This document shows, piece after piece, positions 43,148 through 52,980 of a stretch of 64,000 nucleotides of DNA. Below the pieces are notes generated by a model. That model was not told where the DNA came from. It saw only the letters and a program-made list of their open reading frames with translations, and did no database searches. The stretch is from a bacterium 1xD8-48. GTDB lineage: Bacteria > Bacillota > Clostridia > Lachnospirales > Lachnospiraceae. The DNA lies in NCBI GenBank assembly GCA_009917455.1, contig QZDS01000016.1, positions 43,890-107,889 on the forward strand, written 5' to 3'. Numbering within the stretch: position 1 is the first letter of the stretch; each line of letters begins with the position of its first letter. Made by a program: the position numbers and the translations under genes.

Positions 43148-44158
43148 TTGTCTAACAACGCATTTGGTATTGATTTAGGTACAAACAACATTAAAATTTA
43201 CAATCGTTCGGGTGACTCTATTTTAGTGGAAAAAAACATGATTGCCATTGAAAACAAAGACACCCTGTTCGCTTACGGGGACTCCGCCTTTGAAATGTAT
43301 GAGAAGGCGCCGGGAAATATTCATATTTCCTACCCGCTTTCTAACGGCGTGATTGCAGACATTAAGAATATGGAGCTGCTTGTCCGTTACTTTATCAATA
43401 ATCTGAACAGAAGCAATCTGAAGGCCGCAGACTATTATGTGGCGGTTCCCACCGACGTTACAGGCGTCGAAAAGAGAGCCTTTTACGACCTTGTCCGTGA
43501 TGCCGGCGTAAAGGCCAGAAGGGTTATGATGGTGGAAAAGGCCGTGGCGGACGGATTAGGACTTGACATCGACGTCAAAAACTCCCAGGGTGTCCTGATT
43601 GTGAACGTGGGATTTGACACCACTGAAATTTCCATTCTCTCTCTTGGCGGAATCGTTTTAAGCCGCCTGATTAAAATCGGCGGGCGGAAATTCGACGAAG
43701 CGATACGCGCTGCGGTGAGACGGGAATTCAGCCTTATTATCGGAGGGAAAACCGCCGAAAATGTAAAAATATCATTAAGGGATTTGGCCAGGGAGGGTAA
43801 AAACGCCGTGGTTTACGGCAGGGATATTGTCACGGGCCTTCCGGTGGAGCGCGAGCTTCCCACCCAGATGATTGACGAATCTCTGTTGGAGCATTTCTAT
43901 ACCATTATTGATAACATTAAGGTAATTTTAGAGCGCACGCCGCCTGAGCTTGCGGCGGATATATACCGCCATGGTCTCTATCTGACGGGCGGAGCCTCCA
44001 GCGTAAATCATCTGGCGGAGCTGATACAGGCGGGAACGGGACTTAAGGTGAATGTGTCCGAGAATCCAATCACCAGTGTTGCCCTGGGACTGTCAAAGAT
44101 AATCAAGGACGATAATTACAAATCGGTTGCCTATGCGATTGAAGGAATGAATAAATGA
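43148..44158 (+). CDS. mreB: Rod-shape protein MreB
   Basis: This 336-residue actin-like protein has phosphate loop 1 FGIDLGTNNIKIY and phosphate 2 region IVNVGFDTTEISI, and an adenosine loop TGGASSVNHLAE. It polymerises under the membrane and guides side-wall peptidoglycan synthesis with MreC, MreD, RodA and the PBP encoded downstream. The start is TTG (SNNAFGID follows) with GAGGGG about 8-10 bases upstream. It overlaps mreC by 4 bases (ATGA). Confidence 0.95.
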   Translation: MSNNAFGIDLGTNNIKIYNRSGDSILVEKNMIAIENKDTLFAYGDSAFEMYEKAPGNIHISYPLSNGVIADIKNMELLVRYFINNLNRSNLKAADYYVAVPTDVTGVEKRAFYDLVRDAGVKARRVMMVEKAVADGLGLDIDVKNSQGVLIVNVGFDTTEISILSLGGIVLSRLIKIGGRKFDEAIRAAVRREFSLIIGGKTAENVKISLRDLAREGKNAVVYGRDIVTGLPVERELPTQMIDESLLEHFYTIIDNIKVILERTPPELAADIYRHGLYLTGGASSVNHLAELIQAGTGLKVNVSENPITSVALGLSKIIKDDNYKSVAYAIEGMNK

Positions 44159-45027
44159 GTCCAGTTGTAAAGAAAAAAGGAGAGAAGTTTACATTACCCG
44201 GTAAATATCTCCTTTTTATTTTAACATTACTATGTACGGGTTTAATTGTAATTACATTTAACACGAACCTGTTAAGCGAGCCCATAAGCGCGGTGGGGGG
44301 CGCGTTGATTGTTCCTCTCCAGGAGTCCTTAAGCAAGGCCGGAAGCTGGCTGAAAGACCGTTCGGAGGAGCTGGTGCAGATTCGGAGCCTTTTGGAAGAA
44401 AACGCCCGCCTGCAGGCGGAGATTGACGAGCTTACTATAGAGAATATCAAGCTGCAGCAGGACAGATACGAGCTTACCAGTTTGAGAGAGCTTTACGAGC
44501 TGGATTCCCAGTATGACGAGTACCCCAAGGTGGGCGCGCGCATCATTGCCAAGGATTCCGGCAACTGGTTTCATTCTTTTACCATCAATAAGGGCTCGGA
44601 GGACGGGCTGCAGATAGATATGAATGTAATGGCCGGAAGCGGTCTGGTGGGACGCATTGTGGCCGTGGGGCCTACATGGTCAAAAGTCATGTCCATTATC
44701 GACGACAATTCCAATACCAGCGGAATGGTGCTTTCCACCTCCGACAGACTGATTGTATGCGGTGATTTGGAGCTGTACTCGGAAGGGCTCATCCGCTTTG
44801 AAAGCCTGATAGACAATGCAGACAGAGTGGCAGAAGGGGATAAAATCGTCACTTCCAGTATCAGCGATAAATATCTTCCGGGGATTTTGATTGGTTATAT
44901 TTCAAGTCTCGATGTGGATTCCAACAATCTTACCAAATCAGGCCTGATTACGCCGGCAGTTGATTTTGAACATCTTGAGGAGGTACTGGTCGTCACTAAG
45001 CTGAAACAGACGGTGGGAGATTATTAA
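44155..45027 (+). CDS. mreC: Rod-shape protein MreC
   Basis: This 290-residue protein has one membrane helix (YLLFILTLLCTGLIVITF, about 16-33), a coiled coil (about 65-105, RSLLEENARLQAEIDELTIENIKLQQDR) and a beta-barrel extracytoplasmic domain with GLVGRIVAVGPTWSKVMSIID. This is the standard MreC layout. MreC bridges the MreB filament and the wall enzymes. It starts on the mreB stop and is followed directly by mreD. Confidence 0.95.
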   Translation: MSPVVKKKGEKFTLPGKYLLFILTLLCTGLIVITFNTNLLSEPISAVGGALIVPLQESLSKAGSWLKDRSEELVQIRSLLEENARLQAEIDELTIENIKLQQDRYELTSLRELYELDSQYDEYPKVGARIIAKDSGNWFHSFTINKGSEDGLQIDMNVMAGSGLVGRIVAVGPTWSKVMSIIDDNSNTSGMVLSTSDRLIVCGDLELYSEGLIRFESLIDNADRVAEGDKIVTSSISDKYLPGILIGYISSLDVDSNNLTKSGLITPAVDFEHLEEVLVVTKLKQTVGDY

Positions 45028-45546
45028 GTGAAACGATTTATTGTATCCATAATTTTGATAATCCTATGCTTTTTGCTGCAGACCACTTTTTTTAAGGGGC
45101 TGGCTTTCGGCGGTATTGTACCCAATCTCCTGATTATCATTACTTCATCCTTCGGGTTTATGCGGGGGGAGAAGACCGGGCTTATCATCGGATTTTTCTG
45201 CGGACTTCTGGCGGATATTTTTTTTGGAAATGTGATTGGGCTTAATGCCATGATATATATGTACATAGGCTATGCCAACGGAAAGTTTCATCAGATATTT
45301 TTCCCTGACGACATTAAGCTGCCTCTTTTTCTGATTCTTGCAAGCGATTTGGCGTATGGCTTTTTGTATTATGTCACCTTGTTTTTAATGCGGTGCCGGT
45401 TTCAGATTGGCTTTTATTTCCTGCACATTATCCTCCCGGAAGCCGTTTATACCATACTGATAACTTTACTTTTATATCCTCTTGTCTTAAAAATCAATAA
45501 AATGCTTGAGGAATCGGAAAGAAGGAGTGAAAGGAAGTTTGTTTGA
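45028..45546 (+). CDS. mreD: Rod-shape protein MreD
   Basis: This 172-residue membrane protein has about five helices (FIVSIILIILCFLLQTTFF, GIVPNLLIIITSSFGFM ... GLLADIFFGNVIGLNAMIYMYIGY). The GLLADI-F-G motif is typical of MreD. The start is GTG directly following the mreC stop. It overlaps the PBP gene by 8 bases. Confidence 0.93.
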   Translation: MKRFIVSIILIILCFLLQTTFFKGLAFGGIVPNLLIIITSSFGFMRGEKTGLIIGFFCGLLADIFFGNVIGLNAMIYMYIGYANGKFHQIFFPDDIKLPLFLILASDLAYGFLYYVTLFLMRCRFQIGFYFLHIILPEAVYTILITLLLYPLVLKINKMLEESERRSERKFV

Positions 45547-48400
45547 GGAACTGAAGGAAAATTTTATAAATTTGATAACTTCCAGGGTTTTTGTGGTTAT
45601 TATCGCGCTCGTCTGCTTTGGAGCCGTCCTGATTAACAGGGTTTTCAACCTGCAGATTGTGCACGGGGAGGAATATCTGGATTCCTTCCAGACAAGAATT
45701 CTGCGGGAGAAGACAATCAAGGGAAGCCGCGGGTGCATTTACGACAGGAACGGCAATCTTTTAGCTTATAATGAGCTGGCGCATTCCGTTACAATCGAGG
45801 ACGTCTACGAGAGCGGAAAATTAAAAAATTTTAATTTAAATACCACAATTTACAAACTGATACAGATGATTGAATCCAACGGCGATTCCATTGTAAGCGA
45901 CTTTAAAATCATACTGGATAAAAACAACCATTATGTTTTTACCGTTGAGGGCACGGCTCTGGAGCGCTTTCTGGCGGATGTTTACGGACATACCACCATT
46001 GACAGGCTTGAGGAGAAGCAGCGGACGGCCACCGCCCAGGAGGTGGTGGATTATCTGTGCAGCTGGGAGCGTTTCCGAATCGGCAATTACACGGAGGACG
46101 ACGATAAAAATTCCTTTGAGCCCGGAAACGGCTACACAAAGGATGAGGTTCTCAAAATCCTGAATATCCGTTACGATATGAACAACAACAGCTTTCAGAA
46201 ATATATTGCCACCACGGTGGCTACGGACGTCAGCGAGGAAACCGTTGCGGTGGTCATGGAAAACCGCACGGAGCTGGAGGGAGTTTCCATTGAGGAGGAC
46301 ACTATCCGCAGATATGTTGACAGCATTTATTTTTCACATATTTTAGGCTACACCGGCAAAATCTCCCAGGAGGAGCTTACGGCGCTGACTGAAGAGGGAA
46401 GCGGGAAGAATTACGACCCTAACGATACGGTGGGCAAGCTTGGCATTGAAAAATCCATGGAGAGCTATCTGCAGGGAACCAAGGGCAAGGAAACCATCGT
46501 GGTAAACCATGTTGGCAAGGTGACGGAAAATATTGATTACGTGGAGCCGGTTGCCGGGAACAATGTGTATCTCACCATTGATAAGGACCTGCAGATTGCC
46601 GTTTACAAAATTCTGGAGGAAAAGCTGGCAAGTATATTGTATACAAATATCATCAATGCCAGGGAGCATACGGCTGCCACCGCCAGTAAAATCAAGATTC
46701 CCATATATGACGTTTATTTTGCCCTGATAAACAATAATGTAATCGACACGGGCCATTTTTCCGCGCCTGATGCAAATGCCGGCGAGAGGGAGGTCTATCA
46801 GTTATATCTGGACAGAAAAGCGCTTGTGTTTGATACCCTTAAGAGAGAGCTCACCGAAACCATGACACCTTATGAAAATCTGGATTTGGAGTATCAGGTT
46901 TATGAAAGCTTTATCGCAGAAATGCTTTATAACAACGGCATTATTGACAAAAGCAGGGTGGATACCGCGGACGAAACCTACATTGCGTGGACGATAGACG
47001 AGGTTATCAGCTTAAATGAATACTTAAATTACTGTATTGCCTCAAACTGGATAGATGTGGCGAAGCTGAATCTGACCAGCCAGTATTCCGATTCCGAGGA
47101 GATTTACGCCCGTATTGTGGATTATATCTTTGAAGAACTTGATGACAACCTGGATTTTACCAAGAGTATCTACCGGTTTATGATAAAAAAGGACGTGCTT
47201 TCCGGCACCCGGATTTGCCAGATTCTGCTGGAGCAAAATCTGGTTTCCGTACCGGAGGACGAGCTGTCTGTCTTTGAACGGGGCGGGGAATCTGCCTATA
47301 CCTTTATGATGAACCGGATAAAAAATCTGGATATCACGCCGGCCCAGCTTGCCCTTGACCCTTATTCGGCTTCGGCGGTTGTGACGGACGTAAATACCGG
47401 GGACGTCCTGGCCCTTGTAACCTATCCGGGATATGACAATAACTTTATGGCAAACGGCGTAAATGCAGAGTACTATTCCCGGCTGTTAAATGATTTGTCA
47501 AGGCCGCTTATCAACTACGCCACCACCCATATGACCGCGCCAGGCTCCACCTTTAAAATGGTTTCGGCCACCGCCGGTTTTCTGGAGGAGGCTGTCAATC
47601 CGTATACGACCTTTACCTGCAACGGCGTGTTTGATAAAATCGAGCCGCCGCCGACCTGTTGGATTAACCCGGGACGCCACGGCACTTTAAACATAACCGA
47701 AGCAATTAAAAATTCCTGTAATGTGTACTTCTACGAGCTTGGCTATCGGCTGGGCATGGTAGGTGACACCTATTCCCCGGACGCCGGATTAAAGAAACTG
47801 GCAGACTATGCGGATATGTACGGTCTGACGGAAACCTCCGGTATTGAAATCGAGGAATCCACGCCTCAGATATCCGATATTGATGCTGCCCGTTCCGCAA
47901 TCGGTCAGGGCACTAACAGTTTTTCCACAGTGGGGCTTGTCAGGTATGTTACTGCGGTTGCAAACAGCGGCACCTGCTATGACCTGACCCTGATTGACAA
48001 GATTACCGACCATCGAAGCGCGCTTTTGGAAGAGAGGAGCGCGCAGGTACGCAATACCATCGAGATGGACGCCGCCGAGTGGGACGCTATTCATCTTGGA
48101 ATGCGGCAGGTGATTGAAAACCGGGCCGATTATCAGGACCTTGCCATAAGCGCCGCCGGTAAAACCGGTACTGCCGAGGAAAACTTAAACCGTGCAAACC
48201 ACGCGCTGTTTGTCTGCTATGCGCCTTATGAGCAGCCGGAAATTGCAATAGCCACCCGAATTGCATTCGGATATACTTCCAGCTATGCGGCAAAGACCAC
48301 AAAGGATATCATAAATTATTATTTCGGCTTAAAGGATGAAAACGAAATTATTACCGGAACCGCCCAGGCGCTGGCCGGAAGCACGGCAAGAACGGATTGA
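45539..48400 (+). CDS. Class B penicillin-binding protein (PBP2-like) with a large insertion
   Basis: The 953-residue protein has a short cytoplasmic tail, one helix (VFVVIIALVCFGAVLI), a PBP dimerisation domain beginning IKGSRGCIYDRNGNLLA, and a C-terminal transpeptidase. Active-site motifs are SxxK in APGSTFKMVS, SxN in KNSCNVYFY and KTG in AGKTGTAEEN. Between the linker (VYLTIDKDLQIAVYKILEE) and the domain start (DPYSASAVVTDVNTGDVLALV) lie about 230 helical residues that ordinary PBP2 lacks. It elongates the lateral wall with RodA (encoded 50317). TTG 45539 is used (GAAGGAG 11 bases upstream); GTG 45527 is an alternative. Confidence 0.93.
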   Translation: MFEELKENFINLITSRVFVVIIALVCFGAVLINRVFNLQIVHGEEYLDSFQTRILREKTIKGSRGCIYDRNGNLLAYNELAHSVTIEDVYESGKLKNFNLNTTIYKLIQMIESNGDSIVSDFKIILDKNNHYVFTVEGTALERFLADVYGHTTIDRLEEKQRTATAQEVVDYLCSWERFRIGNYTEDDDKNSFEPGNGYTKDEVLKILNIRYDMNNNSFQKYIATTVATDVSEETVAVVMENRTELEGVSIEEDTIRRYVDSIYFSHILGYTGKISQEELTALTEEGSGKNYDPNDTVGKLGIEKSMESYLQGTKGKETIVVNHVGKVTENIDYVEPVAGNNVYLTIDKDLQIAVYKILEEKLASILYTNIINAREHTAATASKIKIPIYDVYFALINNNVIDTGHFSAPDANAGEREVYQLYLDRKALVFDTLKRELTETMTPYENLDLEYQVYESFIAEMLYNNGIIDKSRVDTADETYIAWTIDEVISLNEYLNYCIASNWIDVAKLNLTSQYSDSEEIYARIVDYIFEELDDNLDFTKSIYRFMIKKDVLSGTRICQILLEQNLVSVPEDELSVFERGGESAYTFMMNRIKNLDITPAQLALDPYSASAVVTDVNTGDVLALVTYPGYDNNFMANGVNAEYYSRLLNDLSRPLINYATTHMTAPGSTFKMVSATAGFLEEAVNPYTTFTCNGVFDKIEPPPTCWINPGRHGTLNITEAIKNSCNVYFYELGYRLGMVGDTYSPDAGLKKLADYADMYGLTETSGIEIEESTPQISDIDAARSAIGQGTNSFSTVGLVRYVTAVANSGTCYDLTLIDKITDHRSALLEERSAQVRNTIEMDAAEWDAIHLGMRQVIENRADYQDLAISAAGKTGTAEENLNRANHALFVCYAPYEQPEIAIATRIAFGYTSSYAAKTTKDIINYYFGLKDENEIITGTAQALAGSTARTD

Positions 48401-48439
48401 TTTCCGGGGCAGTCCGCGCCGGAGAGGAGGAAATGTGTT

Positions 48440-49126
48440 ATGAAAAATTCAGTCATCATCAAGAGTTTTCCCAGCGGTATTGTACTGCACCTGGATGATG
48501 AAATTCCTTTTGACGACCTGTTGTCGGATATTGCAGAAAAATTCAGGGAATCCAGCGGATTTTTCAAGGATGCTAAAATGGCGCTGTCTATCCGTGGACG
48601 CAGTCTGTCAGAGACGGAGGAAAAAAGGATAGTGGCTGTAATTTCCGAAAATTCCCAGCTCAATATTGTATGTCTGGTGGGCGGGGAAGGGGATTTGACC
48701 GATTTTGCTTTTGTAAAGGCCATCAGGCAGGCGGAGCATATGCTGGAATCCGCAAAGGATAATGAAGGCCAGTTTTACAGAGGAACTTTAAAAAACGGAC
48801 AGGTTCTGGAGACGGAATCCAGCATTGTGATTTTAGGGGATGTCTACCCCGGCGCTACGATTATTTCGGCAAGAGATATCATCGTCCTCGGCGGTCTGTA
48901 TGGAAAAGCCCATGCCGGGGGAAACGGAGGACCGGGGCATTATGTTGCTGCGCTTGAAATGTCACCTGAAAGATTAAAAATAGGTGATTTCAAATATAAA
49001 TCCAGAGATAAAAAAGCAAAATGGCCCATAAAGCCTAAGGTACAGCCGAAAATTGCATACATAAAGGATGAAATGGTAGTAGTTGATTCTCTCACAAAAG
49101 ATATACTGAGTGAATTGCCTGTATAA
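48440..49126 (+). CDS. minC: Septum site-determining protein MinC
   Basis: This 228-residue protein has an N-terminal FtsZ-binding half and a C-terminal right-handed beta-helix (GDVYPGATIISARDIIVLGGLYGKAHAGG), the signature of MinC. It blocks Z-ring assembly near the poles when recruited by MinD. GGAGAGGAGG precedes the ATG. First of minC-minD-minE, placed between the PBP and rodA genes. Confidence 0.95.
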   Translation: MKNSVIIKSFPSGIVLHLDDEIPFDDLLSDIAEKFRESSGFFKDAKMALSIRGRSLSETEEKRIVAVISENSQLNIVCLVGGEGDLTDFAFVKAIRQAEHMLESAKDNEGQFYRGTLKNGQVLETESSIVILGDVYPGATIISARDIIVLGGLYGKAHAGGNGGPGHYVAALEMSPERLKIGDFKYKSRDKKAKWPIKPKVQPKIAYIKDEMVVVDSLTKDILSELPV

Positions 49127-49192
49127 CAGAATTTTCCTCAGGGGACGATAATTCATTGACAGCAGCCGTAAAACGGCGGATGGAGGTATGTT

Positions 49193-49984
49193 ATGAGCGA
49201 AGTAATTGTCGTCACGTCAGGGAAAGGCGGTGTGGGTAAGACCACCACATCCGCAAACATAGGAACTGGTCTTGCGGCGATGGGAAAGAGAGTGGTTCTC
49301 ATCGACACGGACATCGGTCTTCGGAATCTGGATGTCGTTATGGGATTGGAAAACAGAATCGTATACAATCTCGTGGACGTAGTGGAAGGGAAATGCCGTT
49401 TCAAACAGGCATTAATCAAGGATAAGCGTCATTCAAACCTTTACCTTATGCCTTCCGCACAGACAAAGGATAAATCAGCGGTAAATCCCGAACAAATGGT
49501 AAAAATGATTGAGCAGCTGCGGAGCCAGTTTGATTTTATCATACTGGATTGCCCGGCCGGAATTGAGCAGGGGTTTAAAAATGCAATTGCCGGCGCAGAC
49601 AGGGCGCTGGTGGTTACGACCCCGGAGGTTTCCGCCATAAGGGACGCAGACCGGATTATCGGACTTTTGGAGGCCGGCGGTTTTTCCAAAATAGATTTGA
49701 TTATCAACAGGCTGCGGTATGATATGGTAAAGCGCGGGGATATGATGAGCGCCGCCGATGTCATTGATATCCTGGCAATCAGTCTCATAGGCATCGTTCC
49801 TGATGACGAAAATGTGGTTATCGCCACAAATCAGGGAGAACCTCTTGTAGGCAACGGCACGCTGGCCGGAAAAGCATATCAGAATATATGTTACCGGGTG
49901 ACCGGAAAGGAGATTCCGTTTTTGGATTTTGAAAGGGGTGTTTCTTTCTGGACCAGAGTGTCAGGCATTTTTCATAAAAATTAG
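49193..49984 (+). CDS. minD: Septum site-determining ATPase MinD
   Basis: This 263-residue deviant Walker ATPase has TSGKGGVGKTTTSAN, switch I DTDIGLRNLD, Walker B FIILDCPAGIEQGFKNAI and a C-terminal amphipathic region (the last ~15 residues, SFWTRVSGIFHKN) that anchors it to membrane. It recruits MinC and is displaced by MinE. GGAGG precedes the ATG. Confidence 0.97.
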   Translation: MSEVIVVTSGKGGVGKTTTSANIGTGLAAMGKRVVLIDTDIGLRNLDVVMGLENRIVYNLVDVVEGKCRFKQALIKDKRHSNLYLMPSAQTKDKSAVNPEQMVKMIEQLRSQFDFIILDCPAGIEQGFKNAIAGADRALVVTTPEVSAIRDADRIIGLLEAGGFSKIDLIINRLRYDMVKRGDMMSAADVIDILAISLIGIVPDDENVVIATNQGEPLVGNGTLAGKAYQNICYRVTGKEIPFLDFERGVSFWTRVSGIFHKN

Positions 49985-49996
49985 GGGGTGGGCCGT

Positions 49997-50269
49997 ATGG
50001 GAATCAAAAATTTTTTCAGTCGAAGGAAATCGCGGGAAATTGCAAAAGACCGTTTGAAGATACTGCTCATTTCCGACAGGGTAAACTGCTCGCCGGAAAT
50101 GATGGAAATGATTAAGACGGATATCGCCAAGGTTATTTCAAAATACATGAAAATCGATACCCAGAGTATGGAAATACAAATCGCAAAAACAGACAGCAAG
50201 GGGAGGGATAAGACGCCCATGCTGTATGCGAATATTCCGATACTGGATTTACATAAGAATGTTAACTGA
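49997..50269 (+). CDS. minE: Cell division topological specificity factor MinE
   Basis: This 90-residue protein begins MGIKNFFSRRKSREIAKDRL, a membrane-targeting/anti-MinCD helix, then KILLISDRVNCSPEMMEMIKTDIAKVISKYM and the beta region TQSMEIQIAK, the MinE fold. It stimulates MinD ATPase and sets up the oscillation or gradient. ATG 49997 follows GGGGGTG by 6 bases; GTG 49988 is an alternative start. Presence of MinE rather than DivIVA-only control is usual for Clostridia. Confidence 0.95.
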   Translation: MGIKNFFSRRKSREIAKDRLKILLISDRVNCSPEMMEMIKTDIAKVISKYMKIDTQSMEIQIAKTDSKGRDKTPMLYANIPILDLHKNVN

Positions 50270-50316
50270 CCCTGCTTTAAGGGGAAGCTGACCGTTAAAT
50301 CAAGAAGGTAAATAAA

Positions 50317-51432
50317 ATGCTGAAACAGTATAAAATACGTCACTATGATTTTAAACTTGTACTGATGGTGGTTTCGCTGGCTGTCATCGGGATTTTTGCC
50401 GTTGGCAGCGTGGATGCAGCCCTGCAGAGCAAGCAGATTGCCGGCCTGGCATTTGGGATATTTCTCATGCTGGTGATTTCCCTGTTTGATTATTCCGTAC
50501 TGCTAAACCTTTACTGGCTGATGTACGTGTTTAATCTTGCTTTGCTTGCGCTGGTTATTTTAATGGGTTACTCGGCAAACAACGCGCAGAGATGGCTGGT
50601 ACTGGCCGGTATCCGGTTTCAGCCATCCGAGCTTGCCAAAATACTTCTAATCCTGTTTTTTGCACAGTTTATCAATAAACATAAAGAAAATTTAAATACT
50701 TTTAAATATATTACCCTCTGCGTAATTTTATTCGCGCTTCCGGCGGGGCTGATTTTTGTACAGCCGGATTTGTCCACTACAATGATTGTCTGTCTGATTT
50801 TCTGCATAATCATGTTCACGGCCGGATTGCGCTGGCGGGTAATTATCGGGGTTCTGGCGGTTGCCGTCCCGGCCTTTCTGATATTTATGTATCTGGTTTT
50901 ACAGCCGGACCAGAAAATTATCAGCGAAAGACACCTGTATCAGTTAAACAGGGTTATTTCTTTTTTAAACAAGGAAGAAACGTCCAATTCCACCGGATAC
51001 CAGCAGGAATATTCCGTTATGGCAATCGGTTCCGGCCAGCTTACGGGAAAGGGCTACAAAAACAATCAAATCAGTTCCGTTAAAAACGCGAACTTTATTG
51101 CGGAACAGGAGACGGATTTCATTTTTGCGGTAATCGGGGAGGAATTCGGCTTTGTCGGTTCCTGCACGGTTATTGTTCTCGTTCTGTTAATCAGCGTGGA
51201 GTGCCTTTTGATTGCAAGGCGGGCCAAGGATATTGCGGGTACGATTATCGCATCGGGAGTGGGGGCCATGCTTGGTTTTCAGGCCTTTATAAACATGGGG
51301 GTCGTTACCTATCTGCTACCGAATACAGGGCTGCCGCTGCCCTTTGTCAGCTACGGGCTTACCTCCCTTGTAAGTTCTTTTATAGGAATTGGATTTGTTT
51401 TAAATGTGGGGTTACAATGCCAGCAAAAATGA
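50317..51432 (+). CDS. rodA: RodA/FtsW-type peptidoglycan glycosyltransferase
   Basis: This 371-residue SEDS polymerase has about ten helices. AQRWLVLAGIRFQPSELAK contains the conserved region with catalytic Asp-adjacent residues, and the long loop (SFLNKEETSNSTGYQQEYSVMAIGSGQLTGKG ... EQETDFIFAVIGEEFGFVG) is typical. The ending NTGLPLPFVSYGLTSLVSSFIGIG is the family signature. It polymerises glycan with the PBP encoded at 45539. Its place next to mre genes favours RodA over FtsW. Confidence 0.94.
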   Translation: MLKQYKIRHYDFKLVLMVVSLAVIGIFAVGSVDAALQSKQIAGLAFGIFLMLVISLFDYSVLLNLYWLMYVFNLALLALVILMGYSANNAQRWLVLAGIRFQPSELAKILLILFFAQFINKHKENLNTFKYITLCVILFALPAGLIFVQPDLSTTMIVCLIFCIIMFTAGLRWRVIIGVLAVAVPAFLIFMYLVLQPDQKIISERHLYQLNRVISFLNKEETSNSTGYQQEYSVMAIGSGQLTGKGYKNNQISSVKNANFIAEQETDFIFAVIGEEFGFVGSCTVIVLVLLISVECLLIARRAKDIAGTIIASGVGAMLGFQAFINMGVVTYLLPNTGLPLPFVSYGLTSLVSSFIGIGFVLNVGLQCQQK

Positions 51433-51511
51433 TGTATAATAAGATTAATCGTACGCAAAACTTTGTGAATAAATTTATTGGGAGTATAACAGACAGCAGG
51501 AGGGGTTCGAA

Positions 51512-51907
51512 ATGAATATTGCACTAATCGCACACGACACAAAAAAGAACTTAATGCAGAATTTTTGTATTGCTTATCGGGGGATTCTCAACAAAAACGA
51601 TTTATTTGCGACAGGTACTACGGGAAGGCTTGTCGAGGAAGTTACTAATTTAAATATATACAAATTTTTACCGGGACATCTCGGGGGCGAGCAGCAGATT
51701 GGCGCTCAGATAGAGCACAACGAAATTGATTTGGTTATTTTCCTGCGCGACCCGTTAACGCCCAAATCCCATGAGCCGGATGTCAACAATGTGGTAAAGC
51801 TTTGCGATATGCACAATATTCCGCTTGCTACCAATCTTGCCACGGCGGAATTACTAATCAAGTCATTGGACAGAGGAGATTTAGAGTGGCGTGAAATGTT
51901 CAAGTAA
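51512..51907 (+). CDS. mgsA: Methylglyoxal synthase
   Basis: This 131-residue enzyme converts dihydroxyacetone phosphate to methylglyoxal and phosphate, relieving sugar-phosphate stress. FATGTTGRLVEEVTN and GHLGGEQQIGAQI form the phosphate site; VIFLRDPLTPKSHEPDV carries the catalytic Asp. Start ATG with AGGAGG 8 bases upstream. It overlaps the carboxypeptidase gene by 17 bases. Confidence 0.97.
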   Translation: MNIALIAHDTKKNLMQNFCIAYRGILNKNDLFATGTTGRLVEEVTNLNIYKFLPGHLGGEQQIGAQIEHNEIDLVIFLRDPLTPKSHEPDVNNVVKLCDMHNIPLATNLATAELLIKSLDRGDLEWREMFK

Positions 51908-52892
51908 AACCAAAAAACTTTCCATTGCAGTCAGGATTTCGCTGACAGTGCTGCTTGCGGCAGCGTTCCTTACGGGATGCGGACAGGCGCAGTTTGCCCA
52001 GCCGTACACTGCCAGTCCGTCGGTAAGCAGTTTTCGGATTGTCAATCTGGAGGAAGATGCGCAGACAGCCGCACCCTTTGCGGATAATCTGTGTGTGGCA
52101 AGCGGCGATATCGGTTCTGCAGATGTCGATATGTCAAACGCTTCTGCGGCCGGACTCTTTGATTTAAACAGGAAAGAAACGCTTTATGCCAAAAACGTAC
52201 ATGAAAGATTATATCCGGCCAGCCTTACCAAGATTATGACGGCGCTTATCGCTTTGGAGAACGGTTCCAGCGACATGATGCTGACGGCATCTGCCAATGT
52301 CAGGAATCTGGAATCAGGAGCCCAGGTCTGCGGTATCAGGGAAGGGGATCAGATGACTTTAGACCAGGCGCTGCACCTATTGCTGATTAATTCCGCCAAT
52401 GACGCAGGCGTTATGATTGCCGAGGGCGTTGCCGGCTCCTGTGAAGCCTTTGCAGATTTGATGAATGAAAAAGCGCGCGCCTTAGGGGCGACCAATACTC
52501 ATTTCGTCAATCCACACGGCCTTACGGACGAGGAACATTATACAACGGTTTATGATATGTATCTGATAATGAACGCTGCCATTGATTACGCACTGTTCAA
52601 CGAAATTATCCAGATGGATTCCTACACAACCGTATACATGGATAAAAACGGAACTTCAAAGGAAATTACGGTAAACAACACAAATTATTATATCCGGGGA
52701 GAAGCCGAGGCGCCCGGCGGCATCACGGTGCTTGGCGGGAAGACAGGCTCCACAAGCGCTGCAGGCTCCTGCCTGATTCTGTTATCGAGAGATTCCTCCG
52801 GGAATCCCTACATCTCGGTAATCCTGCACGCTGACAGCAGGGATTTGCTGTATCCGCAAATGACAGATTTGTTGGAGGAAATAAACAATTAG
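51891..52892 (+). CDS. D-alanyl-D-alanine carboxypeptidase, lipoprotein type
   Basis: This 333-residue serine carboxypeptidase (peptidase S11) has motifs SLTK (PASLTKIMTAL), SAN (INSANDAGVMIAEG) and KTG (GGKTGSTSAAG). The N-terminal signal ends in a lipobox (FLTGC), so it is probably membrane-anchored by lipid. It trims the terminal D-Ala of peptidoglycan and so controls cross-linking. It starts at a GTG with GAGGAG 12 bases upstream, inside mgsA. DacF-like members are sometimes sporulation-linked; no such signal is seen here. Confidence 0.94.
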   Translation: MKCSSKTKKLSIAVRISLTVLLAAAFLTGCGQAQFAQPYTASPSVSSFRIVNLEEDAQTAAPFADNLCVASGDIGSADVDMSNASAAGLFDLNRKETLYAKNVHERLYPASLTKIMTALIALENGSSDMMLTASANVRNLESGAQVCGIREGDQMTLDQALHLLLINSANDAGVMIAEGVAGSCEAFADLMNEKARALGATNTHFVNPHGLTDEEHYTTVYDMYLIMNAAIDYALFNEIIQMDSYTTVYMDKNGTSKEITVNNTNYYIRGEAEAPGGITVLGGKTGSTSAAGSCLILLSRDSSGNPYISVILHADSRDLLYPQMTDLLEEINN

Positions 52893-52980
52893 CAGTTGTT
52901 TTTTACTATATTATCACTTATAATTAATACAGGCGTTGTCAAATTTACATATGGCCAATATACTTCAGGAGGGATTACCA

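Noticed and set aside
52936..52964. TTGTCA-17-TATACT promoter-like sequence before the P-loop gene
   Set aside because: Transcription would start inside the AGGAGG ribosome binding site, so it is unlikely to drive this gene.
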